From the NCBI GenBank assembly GCA_050872805.1, contig JBNMHN010000040.1, forward strand, positions 1 to 10,666: a DNA stretch of 10,666 nt. The letters are read 5' to 3'. The DNA comes from CAKVOD01 sp050872805 (lineage in GTDB: Bacteria > Bacillota > Clostridia > Christensenellales > UBA1242). The position numbers and the translations under genes were made by a program. Within the stretch, counting starts at the first letter, position 1. The number at the start of each line of letters is the position of its first letter. Shown here piece by piece: positions 6,381 through 10,666 of this stretch. The notes beneath the pieces are model-generated. The model was not told where the DNA came from. It saw only the letters and a list, made by a program, of their open reading frames with translations, and did no database searches.

Positions 6381-7775
6381 ATGGACGGTATATTAGAGAG
6401 TTATGACGTTGTTATAATTGGTGGGGGAATTGGCGGCATTATGACCGCATATAAGTTGAGTAAAGCGAATGAAAAATTGAAAATTTTGCTTTTGGAAAAG
6501 GGTAACGACTTAGCGGATAGAAAATGCCCCTTAATTACAGTCAACAAAGGTAAAGGCGGCTGCCTCAAATGCCCAAACTGTGCTATAATGAGTGGTATGG
6601 CTGGTGCTGGCGCATTTAGTGACGGAAAGTATGTTATTGGCACTGAGTATGGTGGCTGGTTGACTGATTTTCTTCCACAAGAAACTGTGCTTTCCTATAT
6701 AAAACAAGCGGACGATGTTTTGGTCGAGTTTGGCGCGACTACGAAAGTCTTTCATCCAAATGACGAATTAAAGCGCGAATGCTTGCAATATGACTTACAC
6801 CTAAAGCAAACAGATTTGAAGCATTTGGGAACTGACAACAACTATTTCACAATGCTCAAATTGATTGAGTATTTAAAAACAAAAATAACAATTTTGACAC
6901 GTGCAAAAGTTTTTGACGTTGACAAAAGCACGAATACGGTTTTGTTTAACTATCAAAATACTGAAGTTTCAGTTGTTGGCAAACATATTGTATTTGCCGT
7001 CGGACGTGCTGGAAGTCAAGATTTTAGAGGTTGGTGCGACAAAAACGGCGTCGAATGCAACAATAATCAAGTTGACCTTGGTGTTCGCGTCGAATTGCCG
7101 TCCATAATTTGGGAAAAATTTAGTAAACAAATCTACGAGCCTAAAGTATGGTACAGGACGAAAGCATATGGCGACGTTGTGAGAATGTTTTGTTTTAATG
7201 AACGCGGTCACGTTGTAATGGAAAACACCGACAGCGTTTTGACAATCAATGGGCATAGCTACGCTCAGGAGGACAAAAAGACAAAGAACAGTAATTTTGC
7301 ACTTTTGTCGACTAGCACATTTACGCAACCATTCAAAGCGCCTATTGAATATGCTAGGTACGTTGCGTCACTTGCGAACAAAATTAGTGGTGGTAGCGTA
7401 CTTGTTCAAAGGTTTGGTGACTTGGTGAAAGGACGCAGAACAACGCCAGAAAGATTGAAGGAATCAACGACGATTCCAACGCTTGACGCTGTTCCGGGCG
7501 ATCTTGCGCTTTGTATGCCAAAGAGACAACTTGACAATATTGTCGAGACTATCTATGCGCTTGATAAAATTGCGCCGGGCACGGCAAATATGGACACTTT
7601 GCTTTATGGCATTGAATGCAAGTATTATGCGACGCGCCCTGAAACAACAGATTTTGAAATTAATGGATGCAAACAAATCTATGCAATCGGTGATGGTGGC
7701 GGGTTCACGCGCAGTCTTAGTCACGCAGCGGCGCACGGTTTGTACATTGCGGACAAAATTTTGAACACAAAATAG
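6381..7775 (+). CDS. FAD-dependent dehydrogenase of the uncharacterised COG2509 type
   Basis: A predicted soluble flavoprotein of 464 residues. The N-terminal Rossmann fold shows VVIIGGGIGG (10-19) for FAD binding, and LLLEKG ends with the ribose-binding acid Glu39. The segment RKCPL...GGCLKCPNC then GAGAFSDGK (residues 47-83) is what I recall as typical of COG2509. Cys49, Cys61, Cys64 and Cys67 could hold a metal or Fe-S centre or a redox disulfide, but this is inference. The C-terminal IYAIGDGGGFTRSLSHAAAHG (431-451) is the second FAD motif placing the flavin near a helix. The substrate of the family is not established to my knowledge. The start is ATG, with GGAG at 6372-6375 and five bases of spacing. 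The gap to parC is 40 bases and to the next gene 26, so it is probably cotranscribed. There is no signal peptide or membrane segment. I am confident of the fold, not of the reaction. Confidence 0.87.
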   Translation: MDGILESYDVVIIGGGIGGIMTAYKLSKANEKLKILLLEKGNDLADRKCPLITVNKGKGGCLKCPNCAIMSGMAGAGAFSDGKYVIGTEYGGWLTDFLPQETVLSYIKQADDVLVEFGATTKVFHPNDELKRECLQYDLHLKQTDLKHLGTDNNYFTMLKLIEYLKTKITILTRAKVFDVDKSTNTVLFNYQNTEVSVVGKHIVFAVGRAGSQDFRGWCDKNGVECNNNQVDLGVRVELPSIIWEKFSKQIYEPKVWYRTKAYGDVVRMFCFNERGHVVMENTDSVLTINGHSYAQEDKKTKNSNFALLSTSTFTQPFKAPIEYARYVASLANKISGGSVLVQRFGDLVKGRRTTPERLKESTTIPTLDAVPGDLALCMPKRQLDNIVETIYALDKIAPGTANMDTLLYGIECKYYATRPETTDFEINGCKQIYAIGDGGGFTRSLSHAAAHGLYIADKILNTK

Positions 7776-7791
7776 GATATATCCATTGTAT

Positions 7792-7804
7792 AGAGGTGTT
7801 AATG
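7792..7804 (+). promoter_or_regulatory. Ribosome binding site deciding the ATG start of the amidohydrolase
   Basis: AGAGGTG at 7792-7798 precedes ATG at 7802, five bases beyond the AGAGG core. A GTG at 7796 is in frame but lies inside this site and would have no Shine-Dalgarno sequence of its own. The ATG is therefore preferred, shortening the protein by two residues. Confidence 0.7.
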
Positions 7805-9106
7805 AATATAAAAATCAAAAATGCAACGCTATTCAATCTTGATGAAAATGAAATAAGGTTTGGACAAACGGTTTGCATTGAAAATGGAATAATAACATTT
7901 GTTGGCGATGACAACAATTTGTTTTGCGTGCCATTTCAAGCGGAGCGCGAAATTGATTTTGAGGGGGATATTTTGCTTGCAGGGTTTGTCAATGCTCACG
8001 CACACAACGCAATGACGCTTTTTAGAGGGCTAAAGGACGATGTTGCGCTTGAAGAATGGCTGTTTGACAATATGCTTGTGATTGAAAAAGGGCTAACATA
8101 CGAGGATGTATATTGGGGTACAATTCTTGGACTTCTTGAAGGCTTGCAAAGCGGTATTACTACAAACCTAGACGCCTATTTTTTCAATGATGCAATTATA
8201 CAAGCAAACATTGATGTTGGTACGCGCTTAATATGTGCTGTTGAAGCAACTGATACATCGTCTCAAGACCGCAGGGAATACTTAACAAACACCTTAAAAT
8301 CCTTGAGAACAAAATTTTTCAATGATAGAATAAATTATATAGGATACGCACATTCAATTTACGCGCTTGATGAAAAACAACTAGAAGATACTTTGCTTTT
8401 TGCAAATGACTTCAAACTGCCGCTCCACATTCATCTTGCCGAAACGCTGACCGAAGTGGGCGAATGTTTTACCAAAAGGAATAGAACACCTGTTCAGTAC
8501 CTTGAAGAAATCGGCTTTTTTGAGCGTCCGTGCCTTATTGCGCACGGAGTGCATATTGATAAGGACGACTATATCATTTTGCAACAGCACGGTGTTTCGG
8601 TAGCGCACTGTCCTGCAAGTAACCTAAAACTTGGTAGCGGCGTAGCACCTGTCCAAAGTTATCTAATGAATGACATTAATGTATGTCTTGGAACGGACGG
8701 CGCCGCTTCCAATAATTCAATTAATATGTTTAGAGAATTATACCTTGCATCGGTTTTGCAAAAGGGTAATTATAGCGACCCAAGTATTGTGCCTGCGTGC
8801 CAAGCACTCAAAATGGCAACATTAAACGGTGCAAAAGCAGTCGGGCTCAATGATGTCGGGCTTATAAAAGAAGGGTACAAGGCCGACCTTGTGCGAATAG
8901 ATTCAAAAGCAATCAATATGCAGCCACTCAACAACGCAATTTCAAACGTTGTGTATTGTTGCCAGCCGCAAAATGTCAAAATGACAATGGTTGATGGCGA
9001 AATTTTGTATGAGAACGGCAAGTTTGCAAAAGGTATCAATGTAGAAGAAATCATCAAAAAATGCAATGAATCATTGCAAAAGTTAAAGAAAAAAGCAGGA
9101 AAATAA
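7802..9106 (+). CDS. mtaD: Amidohydrolase, 5'-methylthioadenosine / S-adenosylhomocysteine deaminase-like
   Basis: A metal-dependent deaminase of the TrzA/ATZ amidohydrolase family. It probably converts methylthioadenosine or S-adenosylhomocysteine to the inosyl form, as part of SAM by-product and purine salvage in the cytoplasm. The 434 residues are the usual length. The full TIM-barrel metal site is present: His66 and His68 in GFVNAHAHNAMTLFRG, His209 with His211 and Glu214 in HIHLAE, His248 in AHGVH, and Asp299 in LGTDGAASNN. HCPASNLKLGSG is also typical. The short N-terminal beta-sandwich strands (1-57) and the C-terminal part (VGLIKEGYKADLVRID, MVDGEILYENG) form the composite domain around the barrel. 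Related deaminases act on guanine, other adenosine derivatives or triazines, so the exact substrate is uncertain. The gene follows the flavoprotein by 26 bases and is probably its operon partner. It ends 86 bases before hpf. Confidence 0.85.
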   Translation: MNIKIKNATLFNLDENEIRFGQTVCIENGIITFVGDDNNLFCVPFQAEREIDFEGDILLAGFVNAHAHNAMTLFRGLKDDVALEEWLFDNMLVIEKGLTYEDVYWGTILGLLEGLQSGITTNLDAYFFNDAIIQANIDVGTRLICAVEATDTSSQDRREYLTNTLKSLRTKFFNDRINYIGYAHSIYALDEKQLEDTLLFANDFKLPLHIHLAETLTEVGECFTKRNRTPVQYLEEIGFFERPCLIAHGVHIDKDDYIILQQHGVSVAHCPASNLKLGSGVAPVQSYLMNDINVCLGTDGAASNNSINMFRELYLASVLQKGNYSDPSIVPACQALKMATLNGAKAVGLNDVGLIKEGYKADLVRIDSKAINMQPLNNAISNVVYCCQPQNVKMTMVDGEILYENGKFAKGINVEEIIKKCNESLQKLKKKAGK

Positions 9107-9161
9107 CCAAAAATATGCAATAATAGGGGCAATTTGCTTGCTAAATGCTGTTTATTTTGGT

Positions 9162-9178
9162 AAACTATGATAGTTTTT
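9162..9178 (+). promoter_or_regulatory. Small hairpin overlapping a -10-like box upstream of hpf
   Basis: AAACTA (9162-9167) pairs with TAGTTT (9171-9176) around a 3-base loop, and the T run continues to 9178. The same bases contain TATGAT (9166-9171), a fair -10 box, but no good -35 lies 16-18 bases upstream. It may be a weak terminator for the upstream genes, a promoter with an operator, or chance. The rest of the 86-base gap shows nothing else I can support. Confidence 0.3.
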
Positions 9179-9192
9179 ATATGAGGTGAAAA

Positions 9193-9723
9193 ATGCAAAT
9201 AGAAATTCTGTCAAAAAATTATAATGTTAGTGAAAAACTAAAAACAATTATTACAAAGAAAATTGAAAAATTAGATAGATACTTTAATGCCGACGCACGC
9301 GCTCAAGTCTATTGTAAGTTTGAAAATGGTTTTTATAAAATGGAAATTTCCATTAAAGATAAAAATACTTTCTTTAGAAGTGAAGTCGCAAGTGATAATA
9401 TGTATGTAAACATTGACACTGCACTTTCAAAAATTGAAAGACAAGTTTACAAGAACAAAGACAAGATGAAAGATAGATTCAAGGCTGCTTCATTTGATAG
9501 TTCTGAATTTGAATTTTTGGCTGATGCACCAAAGGTTGTTGAAAGCAAAGTTTCAAGAGTCAAAAAGTTTGAACTCGACCCAACAACTGTTGAGGATGCA
9601 ATCAGTAGTCTTGAACTTACTGACCACGATTTCTATGTTTTCTTGAATGCGGAAACTGGTAAGGTAAATGTTGTTTACCGTAGACACGATAATGATTACG
9701 GGCATATTGAACTCGATTACTAA
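9193..9723 (+). CDS. hpf: Ribosome hibernation promoting factor, long form
   Basis: This protein binds the small ribosomal subunit and pairs 70S ribosomes into inactive 100S dimers during stationary phase or starvation. It has 176 residues, the usual size of the long form. The N-terminal RaiA/HPF domain spans about residues 1-100, opening with MQIEILSKNYNVSEKLKTII and carrying the basic helix VYKNKDKMKDRFK. A linker leads to the C-terminal dimerisation domain (about 124-176): KKFELDPTTVEDAISSLEL, then DHDFYVF, then NVVYRRHDNDYGHIEL, all characteristic. Having both domains means it can dimerise ribosomes without a separate RMF. The start is ATG, with GAGGTGA at 9183-9189. The unknown gene at 9744 follows after 20 bases and is probably in the same transcript. 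Family assignment is firm. Confidence 0.95.
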   Translation: MQIEILSKNYNVSEKLKTIITKKIEKLDRYFNADARAQVYCKFENGFYKMEISIKDKNTFFRSEVASDNMYVNIDTALSKIERQVYKNKDKMKDRFKAASFDSSEFEFLADAPKVVESKVSRVKKFELDPTTVEDAISSLELTDHDFYVFLNAETGKVNVVYRRHDNDYGHIELDY

Positions 9724-9743
9724 TTGCAAATTTGGAGGTTGAA

Positions 9744-10451
9744 ATGGCGGACTATAATGAAATCTTTGACATCCTTTTCAAGGAGCGTCAAGATTTGTTT
9801 GCTAAACTGAAGGAAAAAAAGAATTTGCAACAACAGGAGTACGAGGAAATAAAAGCGTTTAGTGAAAAAACTAAAGAGCGTTATAGCCAGTATTATGACT
9901 CTTTGAACAATGAAATTGCAGGTATTAGTTCTAATATGGCAAAGTATCAGGATACTTTGTTTGTTGGCGGGTTGATTGATATACAAAAGTTTGCTAATGA
10001 TATTTGCACATTAATGTCGCAAAAAACGAGTTATGAGTGGGAAATTTTAGCGATTGCTTTCACCTACAAAAAGAGAAAGAAGGGCGTTTTTGGGCTTCAA
10101 TTGATTAATACTGATGCAAATATCATAGCCGTTGCAAAGAAAGACATTTTTTCTGAGGATTTGACGAAAGCAATTTTCGGACAAAAAGATTGGCTCAACA
10201 ACAATCAAGCAATGATGGCATTTTTGGAACACGTCAAGCGTGGTGATGTCGTTTTGCTACATATTGTGGAAAAAGAAAATGACAAAGAAAAAATGCTTAA
10301 CTTGTTTGAAAGTGGCTTCAATGGAGATTTTGATAGATATTTGTTGCGATTTGATTTGAACTACAATGACAAAAATCCAACGAACAAGTATCCATTTTTG
10401 CAGGAGTACTTGGACAATTATGTTTTAAACAAGTTGACAAGCGGTAAATAG
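9744..10451 (+). CDS. Hypothetical protein with N-terminal coiled coil, cotranscribed with hpf
   Basis: I do not recognise this 235-residue protein. The start is ATG at 9744, five bases after GGAGG (9734-9738). An upstream in-frame TTG at 9732 overlaps that site and is rejected. Residues 6-70 are rich in Lys, Glu, Gln and Leu (KLKEKKNLQQQEYEEIKAF) and look like a charged helix or coiled coil. Residues 72-235 look globular, mixed alpha/beta: a helix with IQKFANDICTLMSQ, a strand ILAIAFTYKKRKKGVFGL, a helix DWLNNNQAMMAFLEHV, a strand DVVLLHIVE, and an aromatic C-terminus (FDRYLLRFDLNY, YPFLQEYLDNYV). No signal peptide, membrane segment or catalytic motif is visible. Only 20 bases separate it from hpf and a terminator hairpin follows, so the two probably share a transcript. 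A role in the translation stress response is a guess from position alone. Confidence 0.82.
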   Translation: MADYNEIFDILFKERQDLFAKLKEKKNLQQQEYEEIKAFSEKTKERYSQYYDSLNNEIAGISSNMAKYQDTLFVGGLIDIQKFANDICTLMSQKTSYEWEILAIAFTYKKRKKGVFGLQLINTDANIIAVAKKDIFSEDLTKAIFGQKDWLNNNQAMMAFLEHVKRGDVVLLHIVEKENDKEKMLNLFESGFNGDFDRYLLRFDLNYNDKNPTNKYPFLQEYLDNYVLNKLTSGK

Positions 10452-10468
10452 GATGTATTATAAAAGAA

Positions 10469-10492
10469 AAAGGCACATTTAGTTGTGCCTTT
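10469..10492. terminator. Bidirectional terminator between convergent genes
   Basis: A perfect 9-base stem, AAAGGCACA (10469-10477) with TGTGCCTTT (10484-10492), encloses a 6-base loop. On the minus strand the hairpin runs into TTTTCTTTTA, a good T tract. On the plus strand only the TTT of the stem follows. It therefore suits the minus-strand peptide gene best and probably serves the plus-strand hpf transcript too. Confidence 0.75.
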
Positions 10493-10500
10493 GTGATTGA

Positions 10501-10635
10501 TTAGAGTTTTTGAACTTGTTTTTTGAGTTCTTGCTTGCCTTTTTGTACTGCTTTTTGTACAGGTTCGCAAGTTTGTGCAAGGAATGCGCCAAAAACCATA
10601 CCAACCATCATTCCAAAAATTAAACTTTCTTTCAT
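10501..10635 (-). CDS. Small 44-residue membrane-associated peptide with glycine zipper
   Basis: A short minus-strand gene starts at ATG 10635-10633 and stops with TAA at 10503-10501. A perfect AGGAGG (plus-strand 10640-10645) lies four bases before the ATG. Residues 4-20 are hydrophobic (SLIFGMMVGMVFGAFLA), with glycines at 8, 12 and 16 spaced GxxxGxxxG, a pattern that packs helices in membranes. After Cys23 and Pro25, residues 27-44 form a Lys/Gln-rich amphipathic helix (QKAVQKGKQELKKQ). This layout resembles small YtxH-like proteins, but it is too short to assign by eye. It is convergent with the unknown hpf-linked gene, and the hairpin just beyond its stop looks like its terminator. The strong ribosome site, clean composition and terminator argue for a real gene. 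Function unknown. Confidence 0.75.
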   Translation of the reverse strand: MKESLIFGMMVGMVFGAFLAQTCEPVQKAVQKGKQELKKQVQKL

Positions 10636-10651
10636 TTTGCCTCCTAAATTT

Positions 10652-10666
10652 GAAGCGTTTTGCTTC
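10652..10666 (-). other. Short inverted repeat in the leader of the minus-strand peptide gene
   Basis: GAAGC (10652-10656) and GCTTC (10662-10666) form a 5-base stem with a 5-base loop, six bases upstream of the AGGAGG on the minus strand. The window ends at the outer base, so the stem may continue. It could be a leader hairpin, part of an upstream terminator, or chance. Confidence 0.3.

Noticed and set aside
7775..7784. Perfect palindrome GGATATATCC at the stop of the flavoprotein gene
   Set aside because: Ten-base palindromes are expected several times by chance in a window of this size, and there is no second copy or promoter next to it.
8770..9198. Minus-strand 142-codon frame across the end of the amidohydrolase gene
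   Set aside because: Opposes a well-conserved amidohydrolase C-terminus and has no supporting signal.

Overview
This is a chromosomal stretch from a moderately AT-rich bacterium, most likely an anaerobic Firmicute of the Clostridia type. The signs are strong GGAGG-type Shine-Dalgarno sites, TTG start codons, a long-form ribosome hibernation factor, a side-by-side ParE/ParC-type topoisomerase pair and a COG2509-type flavoprotein. I see no mobile element, rRNA, tRNA or CRISPR array. The assignment rests on gene content read by eye, not on a search.

Layout. Positions 1-944 hold the 3' half of a transketolase gene, cut by the left edge and closed by a hairpin terminator near 964-995. An extended -10 promoter (1040-1067) then drives a plus-strand series: a GyrB/ParE-type ATPase subunit (1098-3062), a GyrA/ParC-type cleavage subunit (3131-6340), a COG2509-type FAD-dependent dehydrogenase (6381-7775) and an MTA/SAH deaminase-like amidohydrolase (7802-9106). 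Gaps of 68, 40 and 26 bases make one operon plausible. After an 86-base gap come a long-form hibernation promoting factor (9193-9723) and, 20 bases later, an unrecognised 235-residue protein (9744-10451). A hairpin at 10469-10492 separates these from a convergent minus-strand gene for a 44-residue glycine-zipper peptide (10501-10635).

The most unusual part is the ParC-type protein. A normal core of about 800 residues is preceded by about 246-272 residues of very acidic, low-complexity sequence: by hand count 84 Asp/Glu against 9 Lys/Arg in the first 246. Near its tip are two copies of a 12-residue motif whose centres, QMSIF and QYSMF, resemble the sliding-clamp binding pentapeptide QL[SD]LF. 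This suggests a topoisomerase IV tethered to the replication clamp, or one whose DNA binding is modulated by an acidic tail. Neither is shown by the sequence alone. The extension and the last ~120 codons of the upstream parE gene share a codon usage (ATA, AGA, AGT rich) unlike the flanking coding sequence.

The genes cover central carbon metabolism (transketolase), chromosome topology (ParE/ParC), an uncharacterised redox enzyme, nucleoside/SAM by-product salvage and ribosome hibernation. They look like housekeeping genes rather than a dedicated system. The novelty lies in the ParC extension, the unknown partner of the hibernation factor and the tiny membrane peptide.
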